Below the pieces are notes generated by a model. The model had not been told where the DNA came from. It saw only the letters and a program-made list of their open reading frames with translations, and did no database searches. Positions 25,448 to 35,276 of a DNA stretch of 64,000 nucleotides are shown one piece after another (within the stretch, counting starts at the first letter, position 1; each line of letters begins with the position of its first letter). Origin of the DNA: Lewinellaceae bacterium (lineage in GTDB: Bacteria; Bacteroidota; Bacteroidia; Chitinophagales; Saprospiraceae); assembly GCA_020636435.1 (NCBI GenBank), contig JACJXX010000001.1, positions 1,240,001-1,304,000 on the forward strand, in the 5' to 3' direction. A program made the position numbers and the translations under genes.

Positions 25448-26752
25448 ATGAACATTTCAATTTTCGGTTTGGGCTATGTCGGCTGCGTTAGCGTAGGTTG
25501 CCTGTCAAACAACGGGCACCGGGTCATCGGTGTAGACGTGATGCCTTCAAAAGTAGAACTGATCAACCAGGGGAAACCCACCATCATCGAGAAAGATATC
25601 GACCGGCTTATCGCAGAAAACTGGAAGGAGGGAAGAGCGAGCGCCACTACCAACTACCGCGAGGCGGTGCTGGGCACCGACGTATCCATCATTTGCGTAG
25701 GCACGCCTTCCTCGCCGGAAGGGCACCTCAACCTCACGGCCATTTACGACACGGCCCGGCAGATCGGCGAATCCATACGGGAGAAGGGCAGCTTCCACGT
25801 GGTGGCCATCCGCAGCACCGTGCTGCCCGGCACCAACGAAAAGGTGGGGCAGATTCTGGAAGAGGCCTCAGGCAAGAAGCGCAACGAAGGCTTCGCCGTG
25901 GTTTCCAACCCCGAATTCCTGCGGGAAGGCACGGCGGTGAAGGATTACTACAATCCGCCGGTTACCGTCATCGGCACCGACAGCCTCAAGGCGGGCAGGA
26001 TCATGAAAGAAGTATATCGTGGCATCGACGCCCCGGTGGAGGAAACGCAGATCGAAGTGGCCGAGCTGATCAAGTACGTCAACAACTCCTTCCATGCGGT
26101 GAAGGTCTCTTTCGCCAATGAAGTGGGCAACATCTGCAAAAAGCTGGGCATTGACTCGCACCAGTTGATGAACCTCTTCTGCATGGACCACCAGCTCAAC
26201 CTGTCTTCGTACTACCTCAAGCCGGGTTTCGCCTTCGGCGGCTCCTGCCTGCCCAAGGATTTGGGCGCCCTGCAGGCCCTTGCCCATGATTTCTACCTGA
26301 AAAGCCCGGTGTTGAACGCCGTCATAGAATCCAACGAGAACCAGAAAGAGCAAGCCTACAAAATGGTCATGGAAAAAGGCTTGAAAAAAGTAGGCATCCT
26401 GGGCCTGAGTTTCAAAAAAGGAACCGACGACCTGCGCTACAGCCCGGTGGTCGACCTCGCCGAGAAATTGCTGGGCAAGGGGTATTCCCTCAGCATTTAC
26501 GATAAGAACGTCAATATTTCCAAACTGACCGGCACCAACAAAAAGTACATCGACCAGCACATCCCGCACTTGTCGGAGTTGATCTCCGACCAACTGGACC
26601 AGGTCGTTGAAAATTCCGACCTCGTTGTCATTTCGCACAAAGAACCGGAGTTCGACTGCATCAACACCCGGTATCCGGACAAGACCTTCATCGACCTGGT
26701 CAAGATCAAGGATGGGGTGAGCAACGGCAATTACGAGGGAATCTGCTGGTAA
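25448..26752 (+). CDS. algD: GDP-mannose 6-dehydrogenase (AlgD-like)
   Basis: This 434-residue NAD-dependent enzyme should oxidise GDP-D-mannose to GDP-D-mannuronate in two steps. It closely follows Pseudomonas AlgD as I know it: MNISIFGLGYVGCVSVGCLS, ICVGTPSSPEGHLNL, RSTVLPGTNEKV, NPEFLREGTAVKDY, and LNLSSYYLKPGFAFGGSCLP with catalytic Cys267. The C-terminus EGICW is the same as in AlgD. The related UDP-glucose dehydrogenases lack the HxLNLSxYYxxPG segment, so the GDP-mannose assignment is favoured over UDP-glucose. The start at 25448 is fixed by the NAD-binding strand; the frame is open further upstream only because it overlaps the DUF354 gene in another frame. Confidence 0.88.
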   Translation: MNISIFGLGYVGCVSVGCLSNNGHRVIGVDVMPSKVELINQGKPTIIEKDIDRLIAENWKEGRASATTNYREAVLGTDVSIICVGTPSSPEGHLNLTAIYDTARQIGESIREKGSFHVVAIRSTVLPGTNEKVGQILEEASGKKRNEGFAVVSNPEFLREGTAVKDYYNPPVTVIGTDSLKAGRIMKEVYRGIDAPVEETQIEVAELIKYVNNSFHAVKVSFANEVGNICKKLGIDSHQLMNLFCMDHQLNLSSYYLKPGFAFGGSCLPKDLGALQALAHDFYLKSPVLNAVIESNENQKEQAYKMVMEKGLKKVGILGLSFKKGTDDLRYSPVVDLAEKLLGKGYSLSIYDKNVNISKLTGTNKKYIDQHIPHLSELISDQLDQVVENSDLVVISHKEPEFDCINTRYPDKTFIDLVKIKDGVSNGNYEGICW

Positions 26753-26821
26753 TCGGCACATATTCGCAAAAGCGAACTGAAAGGTTTAATAAAAAACACG
26801 CCCCCGACAAATCAAAATCTC

Positions 26822-27985
26822 ATGAAAAGAAAAGTACTGATTCACGCCCCCAACCTCTCCACTCCAGGAGGGAAGCAAACCTATTACACGGCGGTCAGGC
26901 CCCATTTCCGGGATGATGTGTCTTTCTTCTTTTACGGCGCTCAGGGCAGGAAAGAATCGAAAGTATCCACCCTGTTGAGGATGTTCAAGGATTACCGCCA
27001 GTTTTACCGCCATCTGAAACAGGGGCAGTTCGATATGGCGCTGCTCAACCCTTCGCTCAACCTGAAATCCTTTTTTCGCGACAGCATCTTTGCCCTGCTC
27101 TGTTATTGGGCCGGCACGAAGTTCGTCGTGTTCTGGCGCGGCTGGAACTGGGATTTCGAAAAGAAGGTAGTCAGCAAGATATTGCCGTTTTTCAACCGGA
27201 CTTTCGGCAGGGCCGACGCCATGATCCTCCTGGCCCGGGAATTCGAAACCAGGGTTCGGGAATACGGTTACCAGAAACCCACCTACCTGGAAACAACCGT
27301 AGTGGACAACTACATCTTCAACTTCGACGGCGAGGCCAGCCCCGCCAAATCAACCCGGCCGGAAGACGCGGAAACCGTCCTGCTTTTTCTCGCCCGCGTA
27401 GAAAAGGTGAAAGGAGTCTATGAAGCCATTGACAGCTTCCAGCGCCTGCAGGGCAAACACCCTAATGCTGTTTTGAATATTGCCGGAACGGGAGGCGAGC
27501 TGGAAGCCGCCCGGAAGTATGTCGCCGGCAAACGCATCCGCAACGTGAATTTCCTGGGTTGGATCACCGGCGAACAAAAGGCCCGCGCCCTTCATGACGC
27601 AGATGTCTACCTGCTGGCCTCCTACCACGGCGAAGGCATGCCCAACTCGCTCCTGGAGGCCATGGCCTGCGGCCTGTCGGTCATAACGACCGACGTGGGA
27701 GGCATTAAAGACTTCTTCGAACCGGAAAAAATGGGGCTTTTTGTCAAGCCTGCCGATACCGGCGACCTGGAGAAGCAGATGGACCGGGTTTTGTCGGATC
27801 CCGGGTTTCTCCAGCAAACCAGTGTTTACAACGCAGCTTACGCCCGTAAACATTTTACCCCGGAGCTTGTTTCGTCGAGGTTGGGAAAGATTTTCAAAAA
27901 CACGGTTTCAGGTTCGGGCAACGGCTCCGGGACCTATACCAACGGGGTGGAAACATCCTCGCCCCAGCATTCGTATATTAAATAA
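26822..27985 (+). CDS. Glycosyltransferase, GT4 family
   Basis: This 387-residue GT-B protein starts KRKVLIHAPNLSTPGGKQTY with the Gly-rich donor loop. Its Glycos_transf_1 half (about 180-360) has LLFLARVEKVKGVYEAIDSF, LNIAGTGGELEAARKYVAG and the E-x7-E motif in EGMPNSLLEAMACGLSVITTD. The last 25 residues are a Gly/Ser/Asn/Thr-rich tail, probably unstructured, like the tail of the 7428 enzyme. It is the last gene of the EPS locus, 69 bases after algD. A strong terminator follows at 28048. Confidence 0.9.
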   Translation: MKRKVLIHAPNLSTPGGKQTYYTAVRPHFRDDVSFFFYGAQGRKESKVSTLLRMFKDYRQFYRHLKQGQFDMALLNPSLNLKSFFRDSIFALLCYWAGTKFVVFWRGWNWDFEKKVVSKILPFFNRTFGRADAMILLAREFETRVREYGYQKPTYLETTVVDNYIFNFDGEASPAKSTRPEDAETVLLFLARVEKVKGVYEAIDSFQRLQGKHPNAVLNIAGTGGELEAARKYVAGKRIRNVNFLGWITGEQKARALHDADVYLLASYHGEGMPNSLLEAMACGLSVITTDVGGIKDFFEPEKMGLFVKPADTGDLEKQMDRVLSDPGFLQQTSVYNAAYARKHFTPELVSSRLGKIFKNTVSGSGNGSGTYTNGVETSSPQHSYIK

Positions 27986-28047
27986 GGAATTGAGTTTTTC
28001 TTTTTAGAAAAACCCGCGGGTTGCCGGAAAACTTGACCCAAGTTGCA

Positions 28048-28083
28048 AAAAGGCAGAGGAGTCGCAATGATCCTCTGCCTTTT
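28048..28083 (+). terminator. Intrinsic terminator ending the EPS locus
   Basis: AAAAGGCAGAGGA pairs perfectly with TCCTCTGCCTTTT (13 bp) across a 10-base loop. The A-run before and T-run after make it a good bidirectional terminator, 62 bases after the last EPS gene. Confidence 0.85.
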
Positions 28084-28143
28084 GCCATTTGCCATTTGCC
28101 AAAAAAACCGGAAAAACTTGAATAAATTGTGCTTTTGGCCCCA

Positions 28144-28170
28144 TTGGTTTTGTTAATTTGGCTATATTTG
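28144..28170 (+). promoter_or_regulatory. Candidate Bacteroidota promoter upstream of G1
   Basis: TATATTTG at 28163-28170 fits the phylum's -7 box TAnnTTTG, with TTG at 28144-28146 as a -33 candidate 16 bases upstream. It lies after the EPS terminator and would leave a leader of about 210 bases before the G1 start. I see no strong structure in the AT-rich leader (28177-28385). Confidence 0.45.
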
Positions 28171-28385
28171 CAGGATGTTTAGTCCTGGCCAGTCAACCTT
28201 TTATCATAAGCCCATTCCCTTCAATCAGCGGCAAACACTGACAATCAGCTAATAACCAATACTTCAATGGTTGAAAAAAGAAAGAAAATGCTTTTGTATT
28301 TGCATTTTCAATTTCTATTTTCGTATATATATCATAATTAGACGATAAAGACGATACACTACTTACTATCCAAAATGGCGACCTA

Positions 28386-31300
28386 ATGAGAAGAAATGTT
28401 TACACCGCAGTTAGCGTTTGTTTGCTCTTATTTACCGGGGTTTTATCCCACGCGCAGACGATTATCAGAGGCCCTTACCTCCAAAAGGGCACTCCCAGCA
28501 GCATGACCATCAAATGGCGGACCGACAGCCCGACTACCAGCAAAGTCTGGTACGGCGTCACCCCCGGCAACCTGGCTTTCACTCAAACGGAGAACAGTTC
28601 CACCACGGAACACGAAATAGAAATCACCGGCCTGGCGGCCAACTCCACCTATTATTATTCGATAGGCAACTCCGCCGGCCAACTGATTCAGCCCACCAAC
28701 GACCACTATTTCAGGACTTCTCCGCCCTCCGGCACTCCCCAAACCATCCGGACCTGGGTACTGGGCGATGCCGGCACCGCAGATGCCAACCAACGGCGCG
28801 TTCGCGATGCTTTCTACGATTTCAACGGCGCTCAACACATCGACCTGATACTCCTCCTGGGCGACAATGCCTACGAGGACGGCACGGATTCGGAATACCA
28901 GACAGCCTTTTTTGAGAATATGTACGAAGACCGGCTTATCAACACGGTGATGTGGCCAGCCATCGGCAACCACGAGACGGTGACTTCCGACAGCCCTACT
29001 CAATCGGGGCCCTACTACGATATCTTCACCATGCCCACCAATGGAGAGGCCGGCGGAGTGCCCTCCGGCACCGAAGCCTACTACTCCTTCGATTATGGCA
29101 ACATCCACTTCGTCGTCCTGGATTCGGACGACAGCGGCCGCAACCCGGGCGACCCACAACTGGTCTGGCTGGAAAACGACCTCAGCGCCACCAACCAGGA
29201 CTGGATCGTCGCCTACTGGCATCACCCGCCCTATTCCAGAGACGAATCCGATACCAACTCCAAAGAAACGAAAATGCGGGAGAACTTCCTGCCCATCCTC
29301 GAAAGCCATGGGGTAGACCTCGTGCTGGTCGGGCACTCCCACAACTGGCAACGCTCTTACCTGATCCACGGCCATTACGGCCTGTCCAATTCCTGGAATC
29401 CGGCCACTATGGGCATCGACCTGGGTGACGGCCGCCTCAACGGCGACGGCGCTTACTCCAAAAATGCCACTGGCCAGGGAACGGTATACCTCGTGACCGG
29501 TTCTGCCGGGAAAAAAACAAACCCCATTACCAGCCCTCACCCGGTAATGTACCAGTCTCAGTCCGATTACGGTTCGATGTACATGGAGGTTACCGGCGGG
29601 CAGATGGACGTCAAATTTATCCGGGATAATGGCAACATCGACGATGAATTCACGATCATAAAGCAGGTATCCACCGGCCTGCCTCCCAATGTTTCTATCA
29701 CCGCGCCCTCCGACGGCGCCAACTTCTCTTCTCCGCAGGCGATTACCATCACGGCAGATGCCTCGGATAGCGACGGCTCCGTCACTCAGGTCGAGTTTTT
29801 CGTCGACAACCTCTCCATTGGCACGGACAACCAGGCGCCTTACTCCGTCAATTACACGCCTCCCGGCAATGGAACCTACACCATCGCGGCCAGGGCTGAA
29901 GATAATGACGGCAATATCGCCCAGGCTACCTCCGTCCTGTTTACGGTAGGCCCGGCCACTGTCTGTGCCCGCATCGACAACAGCGACGATGACGGAGAAG
30001 AACGCTCGACCGGCAGGCCTAACCTGACCAGCAGCGACCTCGAGGTGGTGGAAGACGGCGGCCTGGGCGCTCAGATAGTAGGTTTGCGCTTCAACGGCCT
30101 CAACATTCCCCAGGGCGCCACCATTGCCAATGCCTATATCCAGTTTACCGCCGACGAAGACACCAACGTCAATCCCTGCACCATTACCATTTCCGGAGAT
30201 GACAGCGATAACGCAGCGGCTTTTGACTCCGAGTATTACAGCATCAGCGGCCGCCCCCGGACGTCCAGTACGGTAAGCTGGACGCCTTCCGACTGGCTCT
30301 CCGTCGGCGATTCCGGCCCCGCCCAGCAAACGCCCTCGCTGGCCTCCATCATTCAGGAGATCGTCAACCGCCCGGGCTATTCTGCCAACAGCTCGATCGC
30401 CCTCATCCTGGAGGGCTTCGGCCGGCGCACCGCCGAATCGTTTGACGGCAATTCGCCTAAGGCGCCTGAGCTTTGCGTGGAATTTTCTACCGGCAATATC
30501 ACTTTCGACTGCCCTAATGTCCCGGCCAACTTCGGCAGCCCCTGCGACGACGGCGACAATACCACGCTCAACGATATGATCGACGCCAACTGCGATTGCG
30601 TTGGCACGCCCACTGCCTGCACCGGCATTGGCGATGCCGACGGCGACGGCGTCTGCGCTGATATGGATTGCAATGACTTCGACCCATCCATCACCTATGG
30701 CCCCGGCACTGCTTGTGACGACAACGACCCTGCCACCATCAATGATGTATACGACGCCAATTGCAACTGTGCCGGCACCTTCAACACTTGCCCCGGCATC
30801 GGCGACGACGACAGCGACGGCATCTGCAACGATGTCGATTGCAACAGTACTGACCCCAACGCCCCTTCCCTGCCTGGCGATCCCTGCGACGACGGCGATA
30901 ACACCACCCTTAACGATGCGCTCGACGGCAACTGCAACTGCGTAGGCACGCCCACCGCCTGCACCGGCATCGGCGATGCTGACGGCGACGGCGTTTGTTT
31001 TGATGTGGACTGCGACGACAACGATCCCAACAACACCAATTACGTCGGCCTTGCCTGCAACGACGGCAACCCCGCCACCTTCGGAGAAACCATACAACCG
31101 GACTGCAGTTGCGGCGGCGGCACCGTCGGGCCAGCATCCGTCTGTTCCCGGATCAGCGCCGGCGACGATGATGTGGAAGAACGCTCTTCCGGCCATGTAA
31201 ACCTGAGCAGTGTAGACCTGGAGATGGTAGATGACGGCCCCGCCGGCCTGATAACCCTGGGGCTGCGCTTTACCGGCCTGAATATTTCTCAGGGCGCTAC

Positions 31301-34300
31301 CATTACCAATGCCTACATCCAGTTTACTGCCGACGAAAACAACAACGTTAATCCCTGCAACCTGACCATCTATGGCCACGACACCGACGACGCTCCCGTC
31401 TTTATCGGCGGCGTAACTTATAGTGCCAGCAGCCGGCCCCGCACCACCGCTACGGTGGGCTGGATTCCGCCAGATTGGCTGGCCGTCGGCGACGCCGGCG
31501 CTGCCCAACGGACGCCGGATATTTCCTCTATCCTCCAGGAGATCGTCAACCGGCCTGGTTTCACGTCCTCCAGCGCCATTGCCATCCTCATCGACGGTGT
31601 TGGCGGCCGGATCGCAGATTCCTTCGAAGGCGACCCCAATACCGCGCCGCAGCTCTGCGTTGCCTTCACTACCGTAACGTACGACTGCCAGAGCCAGTCG
31701 GCCAACATCGGCGATGCCTGCAACGATGGCGACAATACCACCATCAACGATGTGATTGACGCCAACTGCAATTGCGCTGGCACGCCCACCGCCTGCACCG
31801 GCATCGGCGATGCCGACGGCGACGGCGTCTGCACCGGCGTGGATTGCGACGACAACGACCCGACCGTAACTTCCACCAATACCAACGACGCAGACTGCGA
31901 CGGCGTGCCCACCAGCATGGATTGCGACGACAATGACCCCACTAAGGGCAGCAGCGCCAATGATGCAGACTGCGACGGCGTACCCACTAGCATCGACTGT
32001 AACGACAACGATCCAACCGTCACTTCCACCAATGTGGATGACGCGGACTGTGACGGCGTACCCTCCAGTATCGACTGTGACGACAACGATCCAACTGTCA
32101 CCAGCACCAATACCAACGACGGCGATTGTGATGGCGTGCCCACTGGCCTGGACTGCGACGACAACGACCCCACCGTCACCAGCACCAATGCCAACGACGC
32201 GGATTGCGACGGCGTGCCCACCGGCCTGGATTGCGACGACAACGACCCCACCGTCACCAGCACCAATACCAACGACGCAGACTGCGACGGCGTGCCGTCC
32301 AACGTTGACTGCAACGACAACGACCCAACCATCACCACCACCAATGCCGGCGACGGCGACTGCGACGGCGTGCCCACCGCTATGGACTGCGACGACACCG
32401 ACGCCTCCATCGGCAGCAACGCCAACGACATGGACTGCGACGGCGTGCCTTCCAACCTGGATTGCGACGACAACGACCCCACCGTCACCAGCGTCAATAC
32501 CGGCGACGGCGACTGCGACGGCGTGCCTACTGCTACGGACTGCGACGACAGCGACCCAACGGTAACGAGCACCAATACCAACGACGCGGATTGCGACGGC
32601 GTGCCCACCGGCCTGGATTGCGACGACAACGACCCCACCGTCACCACCACCAATACCAACGACGCAGATTGCGACGGCGTGCCGTCCAACGTTGACTGCG
32701 ACGACAACGACCCAACCATCACCACCACCAATGCCGGCGACGGCGACTGCGACGGCGTGCCCACCGCTATGGACTGCGACGACACCGACGCTTCCATTGG
32801 CAGCAGCGCCAACGACATGGACTGCGACGGCGTGCCGTCTAACCTGGATTGCGACGACAACGACCCCACCGTCACCTCCACCAATGCCGGCGACGGCGAC
32901 TGCGACGGCGTGCCTACCGCCACGGACTGCGACGACAGCGACCCAACGGTAACGAGCACCAATACCAACGACGCGGACTGCGACGGCGTGCCTACCAGCA
33001 TGGATTGCGACGATAATGACCCAACGATTGGCAGCAGCGCCAACGACATGGACTGCGACGGCGTGCCCACCGGCATCGATTGCGACGACAACGACCCAAC
33101 CGTCACCAGCGCCAATACCAACGATGCGGACTGCGACGGCATACCAACTGCTGTGGATTGCGACGACAGCGACCCCAGCATCACTACCCAGCCCGGCGAC
33201 GCCTGCAACGACGGCAACCCCAGCACTTTTGGCGAAACCATCCAGAGCGACTGTACTTGTGGCGGCGGAACCTCTACGCCCACCACGGCCTGCGCTGCCA
33301 TCGCCGGCAGCGCCGACGACGTCGAAGAGCGGGCGAGCGACGGCCGGGTGGACGACAACAGCAGCGACCTGGAATTGTGCACCGACGGGGTTAGCCAATT
33401 CGTAGGCTTGCGGTTCAACGGCCTCAATATCCCGCAGGGGGCGAATATCGTCAGCGCCTACATCCAGTTTGAAGTGGATGAAAACAACAACGACGACCCC
33501 TGCAACCTCACCATTTCCGGGATAGCCGCTGACAATTCCAGTGCCTTTACCACTGTCGATTACGACCTCAGCAGCCGGCCCCGCACTGCCAGCACGGCAG
33601 CCTGGGCCCCGGCACAGTGGCTCACAAGGGGCGAGGCCGGGCCGGATCAACAATCGCCGGACCTGTCCGCCATCATCCAGGAAATCGTCAACCGGAGCGG
33701 ATATACTGCGGCCAGCTCCATCGCCTTCATTATCGAGGGCACCGGGCGCCGCGTGGCCGAGTCTTTCGACGGGAACGCCGGCGGGCCTACGCTTTGCATC
33801 GAGTTCTTCGACACCCCGCCGAATTACGACTGTCCCAGCCTTTCCGCTTTTGTCGGCGACCCCTGCGACGACGGCGACAACACCACCGTCAACGACGTAG
33901 TAGATGGCGACTGCCAGTGCGAGGGTACGCCCACGGCCTGCACCGGCTTCGGCGATGCTGACGGCGACGGCGTCTGCACCAATTTGGATTGCAATGACAA
34001 CAACCCCAATGTCACCACCCAGCCCGGCGATCCCTGCGACGACGGCAACCCGGCAACGGTCAATGACGTAGTTACCGCCAACTGTGGTTGCGCCGGCACG
34101 CTCAACGACTGCCCCGGCATCGGCGACGACGACGGCGACGGCATCTGCAACGACGTGGATTGCAACAGCAACGACCCCAATGTCACCGACCGGCCCGGCG
34201 ACCCCTGCGACGACGGCGACTCCAATACGATAGGGGAAACGATACAGGCGGACTGCACCTGTGGCGGAGGCAATTCAACTCCGACTCAAACCTGCGCTCA

Positions 34301-35201
34301 GGTCAGCGCCGACGACGACGATGCCGAAGAGGACGCAGACGGCTCTATTGACCAGAATAGCAGCGACCTCGAACTGACTGCGGACCCGCGCTTCGGCGTG
34401 CAAACCATCGGCATGAGGTTCAACGGCCTCAACATACCGCAGGGCGCAGTGATCACCAGTGCTTATGTGCAGTTCACTGTAGATGAGGCAGTTAATGACA
34501 ACCCCTGCAACCTCAATATTTACGGGCAGGCAGCCGACAATCCTGTTATGTTTGCCAACGCGCCCTTTGATATCAGCAGCCGGCCGAAGACCAGCGCTTC
34601 GGTAGCCTGGTCTCCGCAGGAATGGGTGGCCGTTGGCGATGCCGGCCCGGCCCAGCAAACGCCGGACCTGTCGGCCCTCATCCAGGAAATTGTCGACCGG
34701 AACGGCTACACCTCTGCCAGCTCGATTGCCATCATCATTGATGGCGTAGGGCGCCGGACGGCAGAATCTTTCAATGGCTCAGTCAACGGTGCGCCGGAGC
34801 TGTGCGTAGAGTACCTCTACGCCCCGCCGGCCAACAGGCAACAGCCAACCACCGCAACCGAACCGAGCCCGGCCACGGAACAGAACCTTGCCGTTCCTTC
34901 CCTTCCGGCGGAAAGCGAATGGCTGCAGGATGAGGGTTACGCCTTCACGCCCATACAGGTTCACCCCAACCCGGCGACCAACAAGTTGAACGTTTCCTTT
35001 ATCAGCACCATTGATGGCGCTGTACAAATAGCCGCCCGAGACCTGCACGGCAGAGTAGTCCTGCAGGATAAGCGCGAGGTGGAGAAAGGGGAGAATAATA
35101 TTCTTCTCAAGGACCTGTCCCTGCCAAGTGGGATTTATTTCCTGCAGGTATTTACCGACGACACGGTTCAATCCGCCAAGTTTATAATTTCCAAAAACTA
35201 A
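28386..35201 (+). CDS. G1: giant T9SS-secreted purple-acid-phosphatase-type protein with metal-binding repeats
   Basis: This 2271-residue protein has a signal peptide (about 1-23, ending SHAQ) and a purple acid phosphatase N-terminal fibronectin-like domain (about 25-115). A metallophosphoesterase domain (about 120-425) carries all ligand motifs: GDAGT, GDNAYEDG, GNHET, HHPPYS and GHSHNWQRS. An Ig-like domain (about 432-520) follows. Four DNRLRE/CBM96-like modules start near 527, 918, 1635 and 1969. Thrombospondin-3/MopE-like Asp-Cys repeats separate them, including a 17-unit array (31887-33189). The T9SS type A sorting domain (about 2190-2271, IQVHPNPATNKLNV to SAKFIISKN) is intact. It likely removes phosphate from external substrates while bound to metal and glycan at the surface. 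The phosphatase call is family-based; the module functions are inferred. Confidence 0.85.
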   Translation: MRRNVYTAVSVCLLLFTGVLSHAQTIIRGPYLQKGTPSSMTIKWRTDSPTTSKVWYGVTPGNLAFTQTENSSTTEHEIEITGLAANSTYYYSIGNSAGQLIQPTNDHYFRTSPPSGTPQTIRTWVLGDAGTADANQRRVRDAFYDFNGAQHIDLILLLGDNAYEDGTDSEYQTAFFENMYEDRLINTVMWPAIGNHETVTSDSPTQSGPYYDIFTMPTNGEAGGVPSGTEAYYSFDYGNIHFVVLDSDDSGRNPGDPQLVWLENDLSATNQDWIVAYWHHPPYSRDESDTNSKETKMRENFLPILESHGVDLVLVGHSHNWQRSYLIHGHYGLSNSWNPATMGIDLGDGRLNGDGAYSKNATGQGTVYLVTGSAGKKTNPITSPHPVMYQSQSDYGSMYMEVTGGQMDVKFIRDNGNIDDEFTIIKQVSTGLPPNVSITAPSDGANFSSPQAITITADASDSDGSVTQVEFFVDNLSIGTDNQAPYSVNYTPPGNGTYTIAARAEDNDGNIAQATSVLFTVGPATVCARIDNSDDDGEERSTGRPNLTSSDLEVVEDGGLGAQIVGLRFNGLNIPQGATIANAYIQFTADEDTNVNPCTITISGDDSDNAAAFDSEYYSISGRPRTSSTVSWTPSDWLSVGDSGPAQQTPSLASIIQEIVNRPGYSANSSIALILEGFGRRTAESFDGNSPKAPELCVEFSTGNITFDCPNVPANFGSPCDDGDNTTLNDMIDANCDCVGTPTACTGIGDADGDGVCADMDCNDFDPSITYGPGTACDDNDPATINDVYDANCNCAGTFNTCPGIGDDDSDGICNDVDCNSTDPNAPSLPGDPCDDGDNTTLNDALDGNCNCVGTPTACTGIGDADGDGVCFDVDCDDNDPNNTNYVGLACNDGNPATFGETIQPDCSCGGGTVGPASVCSRISAGDDDVEERSSGHVNLSSVDLEMVDDGPAGLITLGLRFTGLNISQGATITNAYIQFTADENNNVNPCNLTIYGHDTDDAPVFIGGVTYSASSRPRTTATVGWIPPDWLAVGDAGAAQRTPDISSILQEIVNRPGFTSSSAIAILIDGVGGRIADSFEGDPNTAPQLCVAFTTVTYDCQSQSANIGDACNDGDNTTINDVIDANCNCAGTPTACTGIGDADGDGVCTGVDCDDNDPTVTSTNTNDADCDGVPTSMDCDDNDPTKGSSANDADCDGVPTSIDCNDNDPTVTSTNVDDADCDGVPSSIDCDDNDPTVTSTNTNDGDCDGVPTGLDCDDNDPTVTSTNANDADCDGVPTGLDCDDNDPTVTSTNTNDADCDGVPSNVDCNDNDPTITTTNAGDGDCDGVPTAMDCDDTDASIGSNANDMDCDGVPSNLDCDDNDPTVTSVNTGDGDCDGVPTATDCDDSDPTVTSTNTNDADCDGVPTGLDCDDNDPTVTTTNTNDADCDGVPSNVDCDDNDPTITTTNAGDGDCDGVPTAMDCDDTDASIGSSANDMDCDGVPSNLDCDDNDPTVTSTNAGDGDCDGVPTATDCDDSDPTVTSTNTNDADCDGVPTSMDCDDNDPTIGSSANDMDCDGVPTGIDCDDNDPTVTSANTNDADCDGIPTAVDCDDSDPSITTQPGDACNDGNPSTFGETIQSDCTCGGGTSTPTTACAAIAGSADDVEERASDGRVDDNSSDLELCTDGVSQFVGLRFNGLNIPQGANIVSAYIQFEVDENNNDDPCNLTISGIAADNSSAFTTVDYDLSSRPRTASTAAWAPAQWLTRGEAGPDQQSPDLSAIIQEIVNRSGYTAASSIAFIIEGTGRRVAESFDGNAGGPTLCIEFFDTPPNYDCPSLSAFVGDPCDDGDNTTVNDVVDGDCQCEGTPTACTGFGDADGDGVCTNLDCNDNNPNVTTQPGDPCDDGNPATVNDVVTANCGCAGTLNDCPGIGDDDGDGICNDVDCNSNDPNVTDRPGDPCDDGDSNTIGETIQADCTCGGGNSTPTQTCAQVSADDDDAEEDADGSIDQNSSDLELTADPRFGVQTIGMRFNGLNIPQGAVITSAYVQFTVDEAVNDNPCNLNIYGQAADNPVMFANAPFDISSRPKTSASVAWSPQEWVAVGDAGPAQQTPDLSALIQEIVDRNGYTSASSIAIIIDGVGRRTAESFNGSVNGAPELCVEYLYAPPANRQQPTTATEPSPATEQNLAVPSLPAESEWLQDEGYAFTPIQVHPNPATNKLNVSFISTIDGAVQIAARDLHGRVVLQDKREVEKGENNILLKDLSLPSGIYFLQVFTDDTVQSAKFIISKN
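31887..33189 (+). repeat. Array of 17 Asp/Cys-rich coding repeats in G1
   Basis: The unit is 25-26 residues (75-78 bp) with the pattern D-x-D-C-D-G-[VI]-P, then D-C-D-D-x-D-[PA], then a Ser/Thr/Asn-rich spacer. A typical unit has seven Asp, two Cys and no basic residue. It resembles the MopE-type putative metal-binding motif. Five-unit blocks repeat with a 387-bp period at 32196-32582 and 32583-32969. Confidence 0.95.
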
Positions 35202-35208
35202 CCTAATT

Positions 35209-35244
35209 AGTGCCGGGTTCTAAAGTGAGCCCGGCACTTTTTTT
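35209..35244 (+). terminator. Intrinsic terminator between G1 and G2
   Basis: AGTGCCGGG pairs with CCCGGCACT across a 12-base loop and is followed by seven T. It ends only about 32 bases before the G2 start, leaving little room for a separate G2 promoter. Confidence 0.88.
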
Positions 35245-35276
35245 CTTTCTCCTCATGTAATGAAAAAGACGGCCTG

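Noticed and set aside
31887..33189. Regular ~78-bp repeats as a possible CRISPR array
   Set aside because: The repeats are translated in frame in a large protein, have no unique spacers, and no cas genes are near.
28443..33653. Very long open frames on the - strand opposite the giant genes (also about 38583-41159 and 42978-48383)
   Set aside because: They mirror the coding repeats of G1-G3 and read as monotonous Val/Ala/Gly/His strings. GC-rich codons such as GAC and GCC give few stops on the other strand. No family is recognisable and the + strand proteins are clearly real.
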